DNA of 64,000 nt from an uncultured Dysgonomonas sp. (GCA_937995835.1 CALKIV010000028.1:124001-188000); one strand, 5' to 3'. Shown: positions 45,389 to 54,790, numbered from the stretch's first letter. Notes: a model not told the origin generated them from the sequence alone. A program made the numbers and translations.

Positions 45389-46042
45389 TTAATTTTCCTT
45401 TTCTTCCCACAACTTATCAATAAACAATACACCTTGAAGATGATCAAATTCATGTTGAAAGATCACCCCTGTAAAGTCTGTCTCCCTCGAATATCCCGAC
45501 AATCTTTCTCGGATCAATTCGCTTTCTTCTGTGTAATATTCTACATCCACCCAAGGATATCTAATCGAATTACCCCCGACATCAGGAATAGACAAACAGC
45601 CATCACCTTCGAAACAAACCGTTTCATTAGGATGATCAACAATCTTAGGATTAATTGCAGTTGTGATAATTAAGCTATCCGGTTGATCCATCCTCATAAA
45701 CAAGAAAACATTTCGAGAAATACCAACCTGAGGAGCAGCTAAGCCAACTCCAAATTCTTTCAGCAAGGTTGTTTTCATTCTTGCAATCAATAGTGCTAAA
45801 TCTTGATCTTCACCAATACTTGCCACATCAACATCTTTAGCCTTCAACCTCAAAAATGCCGAATCGGGCTCTACATCAGTTTGCAAAACATAAAATGGCA
45901 CCTCAACAGATGCACTATTAATTAATTCTTTTTCTATTTTCGTCAACATCAGGTCCTCGTTTTTGCAAGAAAAAAGCCCCACTAACAATCCAATTAATAT
46001 ATAAATAAGATTACGCATAAAATAGCTTTTTAAGACATTCAT
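45389..46042 (-). CDS. Lipoprotein-type peptide deformylase paralogue
   Basis: A 217-residue deformylase homologue with all three catalytic motifs: 'GVGLAAPQVG' at 98-107, metal-ligand Cys149 in 'GDGCLSIP', and 'QHEFDH' with His197, Glu198 and His201. Unlike normal cytoplasmic deformylases it begins with a hydrophobic segment (about 10-25) ending in a lipobox 'GLFSC' (Cys26) followed by 'KNED'. It is therefore predicted to be an exported lipoprotein. An internal ATG at 46018 keeps the signal. The start at 46042 overlaps the stop of the upstream phosphatase gene (ATGA), so translation is coupled. It probably acts on envelope substrates; a role in N-formyl peptide removal outside the cytoplasm is inference. 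Confidence 0.85.
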   Translation of the reverse strand: MNVLKSYFMRNLIYILIGLLVGLFSCKNEDLMLTKIEKELINSASVEVPFYVLQTDVEPDSAFLRLKAKDVDVASIGEDQDLALLIARMKTTLLKEFGVGLAAPQVGISRNVFLFMRMDQPDSLIITTAINPKIVDHPNETVCFEGDGCLSIPDVGGNSIRYPWVDVEYYTEESELIRERLSGYSRETDFTGVIFQHEFDHLQGVLFIDKLWEEKEN

Positions 46043-47013
46043 CTCCTTGGCTCTAAATACAATCTTCTAATTTTAGGAATATCTACTTTTAGCACATTCT
46101 TCAGATAATTATCTATCGAACCATGATCTTTTTTCATCTGCTCAATACCTGCTGCCAAATAAGACTCACTAACCGTAAAGATAGGTTTTGTACGAGGATA
46201 TTTCTCAACAAAATCCTTATATTTTCCTGCAATATTGCCTTTAGACATCATGTAATCTTCCATCACCTCTTCTTCACTTGCCCCAAGAGCAAACAGAATC
46301 AGCGCAATACCCATTCCTGTACGATCCTTCCCTGCCGTACAGTGCAAAACGATAGGCGCTGTCAGGCGATTTTGAATAATCATAAACATTATTCGGTACG
46401 CTCTAATGCATGCAGGATCACTAACATAGAGACGATTCATCTGAACCATTTGATTTTCAAAGCTAGCCTCTTCACGATTTCCATGAAGACCTTCGGTACG
46501 CATAGCACCTGGCGTAATTGTCATTGGGTAGGTAAATTGTGCAGTGTCAGGTAGTTTATCTGGAGCACGTTTTATTTCACTTTCTGCACGAAAGTCTATC
46601 ACTGAAGTGATAGGAATAGAACCCAAATAGTTCACATCGGCTTCTGTCAGATTGGTCAATTCGTCTGCTCTGAAGAGCACCCCCCACTTCACTTTTCTGC
46701 CATCTTTCAGCTTTCGCCCCCCTAGGTCTCTAAAATTGAATGCTCCCTCCATTGGCAACAATCTTTCAGCCAGAATAACATCTCTTACTCCAACAACAAG
46801 CCTAAAATAACTACGACTATCTAAATCGACAGGAAGTTCGAAGGTTCCAGCCCCCAAACCACTAAGAATTGGTTCAGCCATGTCAATACGATCAACTTGC
46901 TGACCAGCATAAACGTCCCAAGGCTCCTCAGTATCGATAACCAAGCTAGCAGCCTTTGTGTGTTTATCTCGTAAAATATATGCTATCTTATCTAAATCAA
47001 CTTCTTCCGACAT
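46039..47013 (-). CDS. Protein tyrosine/dual-specificity phosphatase (Y_phosphatase3 family)
   Basis: A 324-residue protein without an obvious signal peptide. An N-terminal beta-domain (about 1-85) precedes 'FNFRDLGGRKLKDGRKVKWG', the start signature of the LipA/IphP-like family. The active-site loop 'HCTAGKDRTG' has Cys225 and Arg231 (complete CX5R). It would hydrolyse phosphotyrosine or other phosphate esters; the Wzc-type kinase nearby is a candidate partner. It overlaps the lipoprotein deformylase by ATGA. A divergent homologue at 47192 shares the same layout but lacks the arginine. A -7 box (TATCTTTG, minus strand) lies at 47041-47048. Confidence 0.9.
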   Translation of the reverse strand: MSEEVDLDKIAYILRDKHTKAASLVIDTEEPWDVYAGQQVDRIDMAEPILSGLGAGTFELPVDLDSRSYFRLVVGVRDVILAERLLPMEGAFNFRDLGGRKLKDGRKVKWGVLFRADELTNLTEADVNYLGSIPITSVIDFRAESEIKRAPDKLPDTAQFTYPMTITPGAMRTEGLHGNREEASFENQMVQMNRLYVSDPACIRAYRIMFMIIQNRLTAPIVLHCTAGKDRTGMGIALILFALGASEEEVMEDYMMSKGNIAGKYKDFVEKYPRTKPIFTVSESYLAAGIEQMKKDHGSIDNYLKNVLKVDIPKIRRLYLEPRR

Positions 47014-47040
47014 CCTTACTTATGATAAATGCAAGGCTGG

Positions 47041-47048
47041 CAAAGATA
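47041..47048 (-). promoter_or_regulatory. -7 element (TATCTTTG on minus strand) of the phosphatase-deformylase operon
   Basis: Consensus match 27 bases before the phosphatase ATG. Just upstream lies the inverted repeat TTTGAT-TG-ATCAAA (47054-47067). Confidence 0.5.
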
Positions 47049-47140
47049 ATGATTTTGATTGATCAAATAACTAATCAACCCCTTAAAAGTAAAGAATATC
47101 TAAAAAAAAGATAAATCTTAGGTAAAAAGCAAAAAGTCAT

Positions 47141-47171
47141 TTTGTGTTCACTCTTAAGCGATGTATATTTG
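47141..47171 (+). promoter_or_regulatory. Promoter of the lipoprotein phosphatase homologue
   Basis: TTTG at 47141-47144, a 19-base spacer, then TATATTTG at 47164-47171: a full consensus. The ATG at 47192 is 20 bases after the -7 box, which rules against the in-frame ATG at 47144. Confidence 0.85.
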
Positions 47172-47191
47172 CTTTTATACAGCCAAAAAAT

Positions 47192-48259
47192 ATGAAATAC
47201 CTTTTATTTGTTTTTACATTATTTACTCTGCTTGTTGGATGCTCTAAAATAAACACTTCCATCTCTGCACTTGGTGAGCAAGACAATCACGGAGGCTATG
47301 TGGTGAAGTGGGAAATATATCCTGAAATAAATGAATCTTTAGAACAAGACTCAATTCTTGAGATATATGCCTCAAAAAATGACATCGTATTTCCATCCAC
47401 GCCCATCAAGAGAGTGAATGTGAATAAATATATAGCTGTAATAGAGAAAGCCGATTCTCTCGGATATTCATTCTTTAAACTCAAATTTGGAGATACCTAT
47501 TCTGACGTTTTTTCCAATAGATTCTTTGAACTGAATGAGATTGTAAACTTCAGAGACATTGGAGGATACAAAACTACAGACAATAGAGAAGTACGTTGGA
47601 GAAAAATATTTCGCTCGGGAGATCTTGCGAATGCAACTGAAAAGGACAAACAAGACATCAATAAACTTAATATCAAAACGATTGTAGACTTTAGATCAAA
47701 AGAAAGCCAAGTTTTGAGAAAAGACATTATAGAAACTCCTAACAGATATGAACTGTATGCAGCCACCATGGCTAGCGACAGCGTAAAAAAAGAAGTTTTG
47801 CTGAATAGATTTCTCAGAGGAGATGCTATTATCTTTATGCAAGACACCTATGAGGATGTCTTATTAAACAGAACAGAAGAATACCGCAACTTTTTTGACA
47901 TCTTGACCAATGAAGACAATTATCCCGTACTGATTCATTGTTCTCTAGGCAAAGATCAAAGTGCCATTGCAGCCTATTTTCTATTAAGAGCTTTAGGTGT
48001 GGCATCTGAAATAGCAGAGGATGACTATATGCTTTCGAACATAGGTATAGACAAGTCTAAAATAGTGGTAGGAGCTGAAGGCATGACAGAGTTGCAACAG
48101 GAAGCCTTTACTATGCTCACCAAAACTGACATATCGTACCTTAAATATGGTCTTGCCTGTATCAGAAAAAATGAAGGCTCTATAGACGATTATATGACCA
48201 ACCAACTTGGTTTGACTAAAGAGAAAAGAGAGAAGCTAAAAGATATTTTGCTATACTAA
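47192..48259 (+). CDS. Lipoprotein phosphatase homologue with altered active site (CX5R to CX5Q)
   Basis: A 355-residue lipoprotein (lipobox LVGC, Cys17) from the ATG at 47192. A promoter overlapping the longer frame at 47144 shows that frame is not used. A fibronectin-like N-terminal domain (about 25-115) precedes 'VNFRDIGGYKTTDNREVRW', the same start block as the divergent phosphatase. The active-site loop reads 'HCSLGKDQSA': Cys250 is present but the essential arginine position is Gln256 (codon CAA). It is thus likely a pseudophosphatase or has changed chemistry. It would sit in the outer membrane or at the surface. Paired, divergently transcribed homologues suggest a duplication. Confidence 0.85.
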   Translation: MKYLLFVFTLFTLLVGCSKINTSISALGEQDNHGGYVVKWEIYPEINESLEQDSILEIYASKNDIVFPSTPIKRVNVNKYIAVIEKADSLGYSFFKLKFGDTYSDVFSNRFFELNEIVNFRDIGGYKTTDNREVRWRKIFRSGDLANATEKDKQDINKLNIKTIVDFRSKESQVLRKDIIETPNRYELYAATMASDSVKKEVLLNRFLRGDAIIFMQDTYEDVLLNRTEEYRNFFDILTNEDNYPVLIHCSLGKDQSAIAAYFLLRALGVASEIAEDDYMLSNIGIDKSKIVVGAEGMTELQQEAFTMLTKTDISYLKYGLACIRKNEGSIDDYMTNQLGLTKEKREKLKDILLY

Positions 48260-48324
48260 AAGTCTCCAATGCGTTTTTTGTCAACGAATATATACTCAAA
48301 GTAAATATTTCGAACAAAATATTC

Positions 48325-48332
48325 TATATTTG
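48325..48332 (+). promoter_or_regulatory. -7 element (TATATTTG) of the TonB receptor/DUF4249 operon
   Basis: Consensus match about 165 bases before the ATG at 48497. No -33 TTTG at 19 bases. The rest of the 237-base gap (48260-48496) shows no clear feature. Confidence 0.4.
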
Positions 48333-48496
48333 CTTTCGAAAGTACAAACAAACTATCTTTTATATTTCATTATTATAGAATAGAACTCTACTCGACCACT
48401 AATGAAGAGGAGAATTCATATTGGATTATATATAGATTTTCTTTTAAAGATACTTAACTTCACACACTTAAGGAGATCTATCAATATATTAATCGA

Positions 48497-50821
48497 ATGA
48501 AAACTTTAACTTCGGCATTATTAATCACTATACTTCTCTGCTTTGCTATACAAGCATCTTCACAAAACACTTTTAAAATCAAAGGAAAAATTAAAGACAA
48601 AAGCACGCTTGAAGCTTTGACTGGGGTAACAGTTTTCTCCCAACAACATCCAACACAGGGATGCATAAGCGACCAGACAGGAGAATATTTGATAGAGTTA
48701 CCCACTGGCACACACACATTGACCTACAGCTATGTAGGATATAAATCGCAAGAAAAGGAAGTTGCTATCAACAGCAATATGAACATCAATATTCAATTAG
48801 AGACAGATGACATCATGTTATCTGAAATTGAAATTTCTGTAAAAAAAGACATTAATGTAAAAAATGTACAATCAGGGGTTGATCGTCTTGAGATAGAGAC
48901 CATCAACAAGATTCCCGTCCTATTGGGAGAGAAAGATATCCTAAAAACACTCCAATTGCTCCCCGGAGTACAACTAGGAGGCGAAGGGAGTACCGGATTT
49001 TATGTTCGTGGAGGAAGTGAAGATCAGAACCTTATTCTCCTCGACAATGCCACGGTCTACAATCCATCACATCTGTTTGGTTTCTTCTCCACTTTCAACT
49101 CCGATGCCGTAGACGACCTCACCATCTACAAAGGCTCGATGCCTGCCAATTACGGAGGGCGTCTATCGTCTACACTAGATGTTAGCATGAAGGAGGGAGA
49201 CATGCAAAAGTATAAGCTGCATGGAGGCATTGGATTAATTTCCTCACGCCTGGCATTAGAAGGACCAATAAAGACAGACAAAGCATCATTTATCGTCACT
49301 GCTCGGCGCACGTATGCCGACGCACTAGCTCGACTAGCCGGGGTGGAAGCTGTAAAGCAGTCTACACTTTACTTTTATGACCTTAACGCCAAGATGACTT
49401 ATAAGATATCGAACAAGGACAAAATCACCTTCACGGCATATCATGGACGAGACAAACTGGGGCTAGATGATATTATGCGAACCGACTGGGGTAACTCTAT
49501 TGCTACGCTAAAATGGAATCACGTTTTTTCGCCAAAGCTTTCTTCTACCACTACTGCCTCTTACACTAACTATTCCTACAAGGTAGGCATTGACATGACC
49601 TCTGACATTGACATTAAATCACATATTAGAGATTATAACCTAGGACAAGAGCTTAGCTATTATCCTAATGAAAACAACCTATTCAAGGCAGGATTCAACT
49701 CTATCTATCACGAAATTGTGCCCGGAGAAATTCACGCAAGAGATTCAACGAAAGTTAAAGCTGACCCCTATCACCATCGATATTCATGGGAAAACTCAAT
49801 ATACGCTTCACATAACTTAAAAGTATCTGACAAATTCGAAGTCAACTACGGTTTGCGGGCAAATATATTTAGCGTTCTTGGAGGAGGAAACTATTATAAA
49901 TTCAATGACAATCAAGAAGTCATTGATACGATTAAGACGAAAAGGGGAGAATTTGTAAAAACTTACTTCAATCTTGAACCCCGTTTATCAGTGGCCTATC
50001 AGTTAAATGAATCTTCTTCTGTAAAGGCAGCTTTTTCTCGTACCACACAAAACATTCATATGTTAGTGACCTCACCAATGGCAAACACCTATAATCGTTG
50101 GACAGCAAACACAAACTACATCAAACCCGAGATAGCCAATCAAATCTCTCTCGGATTTTTCAAAAATTTTGCTAAAAACACCTATGAGTTTAGTGCTGAA
50201 ATCTATTATAAAAATCTAGAGAATCAGATTGACTATAAAGATGCGGCTGATATTTTAGGAGATGACAATTTTGAGCCGGAACTTCTCTTTGGCAAAGGCA
50301 GAGCCTATGGTCTAGAACTCTTTCTAAAAAAGAAATATGGCAGATTTAATGGATGGATAGGCTACACTTTATCACGAAGTGAAAAGAAAATAGACAAGAT
50401 CAATAACAATGAATGGTATGTAGCCAATCAAGACAGAACACACGACGTATCCATCGTTGGAATCTATGAATTAAACAAACGCTGGACCCTATCGGGAACT
50501 TGGGTCTACTCGACAGGAAACCCCGTAACCTTTCCTAGTGGCAAATACATTGTAGATGGTCATACTCTAAAATACTATGAGGGTAGAAACAAATATAGAA
50601 TGCCTGCTTTTCATCGCTTAGACCTTGGCGCTACCTATGTGATGGTAGACAACGGCAAGCGTTACTCCGAGCTATCTTTCGGACTGTATAATGCCTACGG
50701 AAGACAAAATGCATATATGTATAACTTTAGACAGAGCACAGACGACCCTAGTGTTTCCGAGATATATAAAGTTTATCTATTTAGTGTAATTCCTTCTATT
50801 TCATGGAATTTTAAATTCTAA
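48497..50821 (+). CDS. TonB-dependent outer-membrane receptor with carboxypeptidase-regulatory-like domain
   Basis: A 774-residue barrel receptor. Signal peptide to about residue 22 ('IQASSQ'), a CarboxypepD_reg-like domain (about 27-110: 'IKGKIKDKSTLEALTGVTVF', 'TYSYVGYKSQEKEV'), then the plug domain with 'LLPGVQLGGEGSTGFYVRGG', 'NLILLDNATVYNPSHLFGFF' and 'YGGRLSSTLDV'. The barrel ends 'VIPSISWNFKF' (terminal Phe). It belongs to the receptors that travel with a DUF4249 lipoprotein rather than to the SusC class. The ligand is unknown (peptide, cofactor or small molecule). The DUF4249 gene begins 5 bases downstream. Confidence 0.93.
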   Translation: MKTLTSALLITILLCFAIQASSQNTFKIKGKIKDKSTLEALTGVTVFSQQHPTQGCISDQTGEYLIELPTGTHTLTYSYVGYKSQEKEVAINSNMNINIQLETDDIMLSEIEISVKKDINVKNVQSGVDRLEIETINKIPVLLGEKDILKTLQLLPGVQLGGEGSTGFYVRGGSEDQNLILLDNATVYNPSHLFGFFSTFNSDAVDDLTIYKGSMPANYGGRLSSTLDVSMKEGDMQKYKLHGGIGLISSRLALEGPIKTDKASFIVTARRTYADALARLAGVEAVKQSTLYFYDLNAKMTYKISNKDKITFTAYHGRDKLGLDDIMRTDWGNSIATLKWNHVFSPKLSSTTTASYTNYSYKVGIDMTSDIDIKSHIRDYNLGQELSYYPNENNLFKAGFNSIYHEIVPGEIHARDSTKVKADPYHHRYSWENSIYASHNLKVSDKFEVNYGLRANIFSVLGGGNYYKFNDNQEVIDTIKTKRGEFVKTYFNLEPRLSVAYQLNESSSVKAAFSRTTQNIHMLVTSPMANTYNRWTANTNYIKPEIANQISLGFFKNFAKNTYEFSAEIYYKNLENQIDYKDAADILGDDNFEPELLFGKGRAYGLELFLKKKYGRFNGWIGYTLSRSEKKIDKINNNEWYVANQDRTHDVSIVGIYELNKRWTLSGTWVYSTGNPVTFPSGKYIVDGHTLKYYEGRNKYRMPAFHRLDLGATYVMVDNGKRYSELSFGLYNAYGRQNAYMYNFRQSTDDPSVSEIYKVYLFSVIPSISWNFKF

Positions 50822-50826
50822 GTCAA

Positions 50827-51624
50827 ATGAAAAATTTCTATATAACAATTCTCTCGATCATCGCACTAAGTACCCCTTCATGCGAAACTCAAGTTGATCT
50901 CAATCTGAAATCAGTAGAACCAAAACTGGTAATAGACGCCTCAATAGGAGTGAGAAACCCTTGTCGTGTTATTTTGTCCAAAACAAGAGACTATGACGAT
51001 CAAACCCCTCCGGAATATGTAAAAGGGGCAAAAGTCACCCTCACAGATTCTAATGGACACTCTGAAGTCTTGGTCGACGTAGGAGACATTCACCTATCTA
51101 GAGCCATGGGACACATAGGAGAGACATACACCCTAACAGTAGAACTGGATGGAGAAACATATACTGCAACAGATATGATACCAACATTCGTTCCAATCGA
51201 TGAACTATTACTCTATCGAATAAAAGTAGGCAACGAAGCACATTATTATCCTCAGATAGCCTATCAAGACCCCAAAGGTGAAGACAACTATTACTATCAC
51301 CTTTTGACCATCAACGACAAAACAATGCTGCAAGCCAATTGGGAAGACGACAAAAACAGAGATGGATTGATCATCAAGTCTACATTATACTTCGACAAAG
51401 ATGAAAATCAAGACAATGACCTGAAGGTAGGCGACCATATCAGAGTGGAAATGCAAACCTTAGGCAAAGGAGCATACACCTTCTACAAAACGATCAGTTC
51501 TCCGGGTGGTGCAGCCAACTCTAACCCCAAGAGTAACTTTTCGGGTAACGTTTTAGGGATGTTCAAAACATACAACACAACTTATATAGAAGCCACCCTG
51601 ACTGAAGAAGATTTTGACTTTTGA
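50827..51624 (+). CDS. DUF4249 outer-membrane lipoprotein, receptor partner
   Basis: A 265-residue lipoprotein; the lipid Cys is probably Cys19 in 'STPSCET', a somewhat atypical lipobox. Mature sequence 'VDLNLKSVEPKLVIDASIGV' followed by 'PEYVKGAKVTLTDSNGH' and 'EDNYYYHLLTIND' is typical of DUF4249. It is shorter than many members (270-380). It follows the TonB receptor by 5 bases, the standard pairing. It probably caps or assists the receptor; the ligand is unknown. Confidence 0.85.
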   Translation: MKNFYITILSIIALSTPSCETQVDLNLKSVEPKLVIDASIGVRNPCRVILSKTRDYDDQTPPEYVKGAKVTLTDSNGHSEVLVDVGDIHLSRAMGHIGETYTLTVELDGETYTATDMIPTFVPIDELLLYRIKVGNEAHYYPQIAYQDPKGEDNYYYHLLTINDKTMLQANWEDDKNRDGLIIKSTLYFDKDENQDNDLKVGDHIRVEMQTLGKGAYTFYKTISSPGGAANSNPKSNFSGNVLGMFKTYNTTYIEATLTEEDFDF

Positions 51625-51746
51625 AAGTAACGAGCATTCCAAAGCGGTCATAATGTGATCTTACAACTCTATTTTTAAGGTAAAGTATTTCTCACAAAAT
51701 GTTCTAATTGAGGGCTAATTGTGAACCCGTTACCAAAAGTTTTACT

Positions 51747-51754
51747 TACCTTTG
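51747..51754 (+). promoter_or_regulatory. -7 element (TACCTTTG) of pnp
   Basis: Consensus TAnnTTTG 31 bases before the pnp ATG at 51786. This supports that ATG over the in-frame ATG at 51708, which lies upstream of the promoter. Confidence 0.5.
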
Positions 51755-51785
51755 GCACAATTTTAGAAGAAGTAAAGAAAAAATT

Positions 51786-53933
51786 ATGATTAAACCGATT
51801 ACAAAGAGTATCGATTTGGGTGATGGAAGGACTATCACCATTGAGACCGGAAAATTAGCAAAGCAAGCTGACGGATCAGTAATGCTTCGCATGGGTGACA
51901 CAATGTTGTTAGCAACAGTATGTGCTGCCAAAGACGCCAATCCGGGAGTAGATTTTATGCCACTCCAAGTGGAATATAGAGAAAAATTTGCATCAGCAGG
52001 ACGCTTCCCTGGTGGATTCTTGAAAAGAGAAGGAAGACCATCGGATCACGAAATTCTTGTTTGCCGTTTGGTAGACCGTGCATTACGTCCATTATTCCCT
52101 GATGACTATCACGCAGAAGTTTTTGTAAACATTATATTATTCTCATCTGATGGGCAAAACATGCCGGATGCACTAGCAGGACTAGCTGCTTCTGCTGCCT
52201 TAGCTGTATCAGATGTACCATTCAATGGACCTATCTCTGAAGTAAGAGTAGCTCGTATTGATGGTCAATTTGTAGTGAATCCTACATTCGAACAACTTGC
52301 TCAAGCCGACATGGATATCATGGTAGGTGCTACCTATGAAAACATCATGATGGTAGAGGGTGAAATGGAAGAAGTGTCGGAAGCAGATATGCTTGAGGCT
52401 ATCAAAGTGGCACATGAAGCTATCAAAGTACAATGTCAAGTACAATTAGAATTGATGGAAGCTGTTGGAAAAACAGTGAAACAAACATACGAACACGAAA
52501 CAAACGACGAAGAACTTCGCAAAGATGTTTGGGCTAAATGTTATGATGGAGCTTTCAAAGTGGCAACAGCATGCAACCCTAACAAACATCAAAGAAGTGA
52601 CAACTTCGCAGCCGTACTAGAGGAATACAAAGGAAACTTCTCAGAAGAAGAACTTGACGAAAAAGGAGCATTGATCAATAAATACTACCACGATGTAGAA
52701 AAAGAAGCAATGCGCCGCTCTATCCTTGATGAGGGGAAACGTCTGGATGGCCGTAAGACTACAGAAATTCGTCCTATCTGGGGAGAAGTAGATTATCTTC
52801 CGGGAGCTCATGGATCCGCAATCTTCACTCGTGGAGAAACTCAATCATTGACTACAGTAACTCTAGGAACCAAACTAGATGAAAAAATCATTGATAATGC
52901 ATTGGATCAAGGAAAAGAAAGATTCTTGCTTCATTACAACTTCCCTCCATTTTCTACCGGTGATGCTCGTCCACAACGTGGTGTAGGTCGTCGTGAAATC
53001 GGACACGGAAATCTAGCACTTCGTGCACTGAAAGGAATGTTGCCAGACAACTATCCATATGTAGTACGCGTAGTGTCAGAAATACTAGAATCTAACGGAT
53101 CTTCATCTATGGCTACTGTTTGTGCCGGTACACTTGCACTAATGGATGCAGGGGTAACCCTTAAAAAACCGGTGACAGGGATCGCTATGGGATTGATATC
53201 TGAGAAACAAGGAACAAATTATGCTATCCTTTCAGACATTCTAGGAGACGAAGACCACTTAGGAGATATGGACTTTAAGGTTTGTGGAACTAAAGATGGT
53301 ATCACAGCCGTTCAAATGGATATCAAAGTAGATGGACTATCTTACGAAATTCTAGAAAATGCATTAGAACAAGCTAAAGCAGGACGTCTACACATCATGG
53401 AGAAAGTTCTAGAAGTACTTCCTTCTCCAAGAACAGACTTCAAAGCTAATGCACCACGTATCGAAGTAGTGATTGTGGACAAAGAATTCATCGGAGCCAT
53501 CATCGGACCTGGTGGAAAAATCATCCAAGGTATCCAAGAACAAACTGGTGCTACTATCACTATCGAAGAAATTGATGGTCATGGAGAGGTTGAAATCTTT
53601 GCAACAAACAAAGAATCTATCGACAAGGCAATGGCTAGAATCAAAGGAATCATCGCTGTGCCGGAAATAGGAGAAGTATATGACGCAACTGTGCGTTCTA
53701 TCATGCCTTATGGAGCATTCTGTGAATTCCTTCCAGGAAAAGACGGACTACTTCATATCTCTGAAATCTCTTGGGAGAGAATAGAGGATATGGAGAACTC
53801 TGGATTGAAAGAAGGAGATAAGCTGAAAGTGAAACTTGTAGACATCGACGGCAAGTCAGGTAAAGTGAAACTTTCGTTGAAAGCTCTTACTCCTCGTCCA
53901 CAAAAAGACATCAAAAAACCTGATCAAAACTAA
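51786..53933 (+). CDS. pnp: Polyribonucleotide nucleotidyltransferase (PNPase)
   Basis: A 715-residue phosphorolytic 3'-5' exoribonuclease. Start at 51786 ('[20 protein letters not shown]') is chosen because the upstream frame contains the promoter. Two RNase PH domains flank a helical domain (first about 5-225, with '[18 protein letters not shown]'; second about 310-550, with '[18 protein letters not shown]' and '[20 protein letters not shown]'). A KH domain ('[18 protein letters not shown]') and an S1 domain ('[20 protein letters not shown]') follow. Codon use is that of a highly expressed gene. Confidence 0.98.
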   Translation: MIKPITKSIDLGDGRTITIETGKLAKQADGSVMLRMGDTMLLATVCAAKDANPGVDFMPLQVEYREKFASAGRFPGGFLKREGRPSDHEILVCRLVDRALRPLFPDDYHAEVFVNIILFSSDGQNMPDALAGLAASAALAVSDVPFNGPISEVRVARIDGQFVVNPTFEQLAQADMDIMVGATYENIMMVEGEMEEVSEADMLEAIKVAHEAIKVQCQVQLELMEAVGKTVKQTYEHETNDEELRKDVWAKCYDGAFKVATACNPNKHQRSDNFAAVLEEYKGNFSEEELDEKGALINKYYHDVEKEAMRRSILDEGKRLDGRKTTEIRPIWGEVDYLPGAHGSAIFTRGETQSLTTVTLGTKLDEKIIDNALDQGKERFLLHYNFPPFSTGDARPQRGVGRREIGHGNLALRALKGMLPDNYPYVVRVVSEILESNGSSSMATVCAGTLALMDAGVTLKKPVTGIAMGLISEKQGTNYAILSDILGDEDHLGDMDFKVCGTKDGITAVQMDIKVDGLSYEILENALEQAKAGRLHIMEKVLEVLPSPRTDFKANAPRIEVVIVDKEFIGAIIGPGGKIIQGIQEQTGATITIEEIDGHGEVEIFATNKESIDKAMARIKGIIAVPEIGEVYDATVRSIMPYGAFCEFLPGKDGLLHISEISWERIEDMENSGLKEGDKLKVKLVDIDGKSGKVKLSLKALTPRPQKDIKKPDQN

Positions 53934-53960
53934 TCAGGAATAAAGACAATAACACATCAG

Positions 53961-53995
53961 AAAAAGGATTACTCTAAAAAAGAGTGATCCTTTTT
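53961..53995 (+). terminator. pnp terminator
   Basis: A 15-bp stem (53961-53975 with 53981-53995, one T-G wobble) with a 5-base loop and T-run. Confidence 0.85.
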
Positions 53996-54038
53996 CATTT
54001 TTAGTTACTACAAAAGACTAATATCCAAACTCTTTCCT

Positions 54039-54046
54039 TATTTTTG
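54039..54046 (+). promoter_or_regulatory. -7 element (TATTTTTG) of the HhH protein gene
   Basis: Consensus match 44 bases before the ATG; no TTTG at 19 bases upstream. Confidence 0.45.
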
Positions 54047-54090
54047 TACCCATCTAAACAAACACTTCACAATACCAAAATAACAAAAGG

Positions 54091-54759
54091 ATGAGCTGGA
54101 AAGATTGGCTATATATTCCAAAATCAGATAAAATTGCTATTCTCATCCTGCTGACTATCATCCTTGTGCTCTTAGGTGCTAATTTCTACTATTCTCGCAC
54201 ACCTGAAACTAAGACTATAGATTTTTCTGAATATATTCCAGAAGATTATAAAGAATGGCAAAGCCAACTACACAACAAACTAGAAGATGAAGAAAAAGAG
54301 ATCAGCTTAAAAGGAGTCTATCATTCACCATACAGCCTGCCTAAAATGAAATCGGGCGAAACGATCGAACTCAATTCTGCAGATAGCAATCAATTGAAAA
54401 CGATTCCGGGGATAGGAAGCACTTTCGCCAAACGAATAGTCAATTATCGAAAATCTCTTGGTGGATACGCCAATTTGGAACAGCTAAACGAGGTATGGGG
54501 ACTAGATACTCACCTATTTTCTACTATCACTCCTTATTTGACGATCAATCCACAATATGACTCATTATATATCAATCTCGACAGCTTTGAGCAGTTGTTG
54601 CAGCATCCGTATTTGAATTACAAACAAGCAACCGTAATCATAGACATTAGAACGAGGAAAGGCACGATAAGGAGCTTGAACAGGCTAGGACTACTAGAAG
54701 AGTTTAAGAAAGAAGACCTCCGAAAGCTCACCCCTTATGCCAACTTTAGGGATAAATAA
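54091..54759 (+). CDS. Membrane-anchored helix-hairpin-helix (ComEA-like) protein
   Basis: A 222-residue protein with one membrane segment near residues 16-36 ('IAILILLTIILVLLGANFYY'). Two helix-hairpin-helix units follow: 'ELNSADSNQLKTIPGIGSTF' (about 91-110), with 'RIVNYRKSLGGYANLEQL', and a second weaker unit ('NLDSFEQLLQHPYLNYKQA'). This is the ComEA layout, where the HhH part binds double-stranded DNA outside the inner membrane during uptake. No other competence genes are nearby, and many Bacteroidetes HhH proteins have unknown roles. Confidence 0.8.
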   Translation: MSWKDWLYIPKSDKIAILILLTIILVLLGANFYYSRTPETKTIDFSEYIPEDYKEWQSQLHNKLEDEEKEISLKGVYHSPYSLPKMKSGETIELNSADSNQLKTIPGIGSTFAKRIVNYRKSLGGYANLEQLNEVWGLDTHLFSTITPYLTINPQYDSLYINLDSFEQLLQHPYLNYKQATVIIDIRTRKGTIRSLNRLGLLEEFKKEDLRKLTPYANFRDK

Positions 54760-54761
54760 AA

Positions 54762-54790
54762 AAGAGACACTACCTGAGTGCCTCTTCTTA
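54762..54790. terminator. Hairpin between convergent genes
   Basis: A 10-bp stem (54762-54771 with 54777-54786) with one mismatch and a 5-base loop, A-rich upstream, between the HhH gene (+) and ecotin (-). Confidence 0.55.

Noticed and set aside
47144..47191. Longer start of the lipoprotein phosphatase homologue
   Set aside because: A complete promoter (47141-47171) lies inside it, and the lipoprotein signal starts at 47192.
51708..51785. Longer start of pnp
   Set aside because: A -7 box lies inside it and the extension does not resemble PNPase, which starts at 51786.
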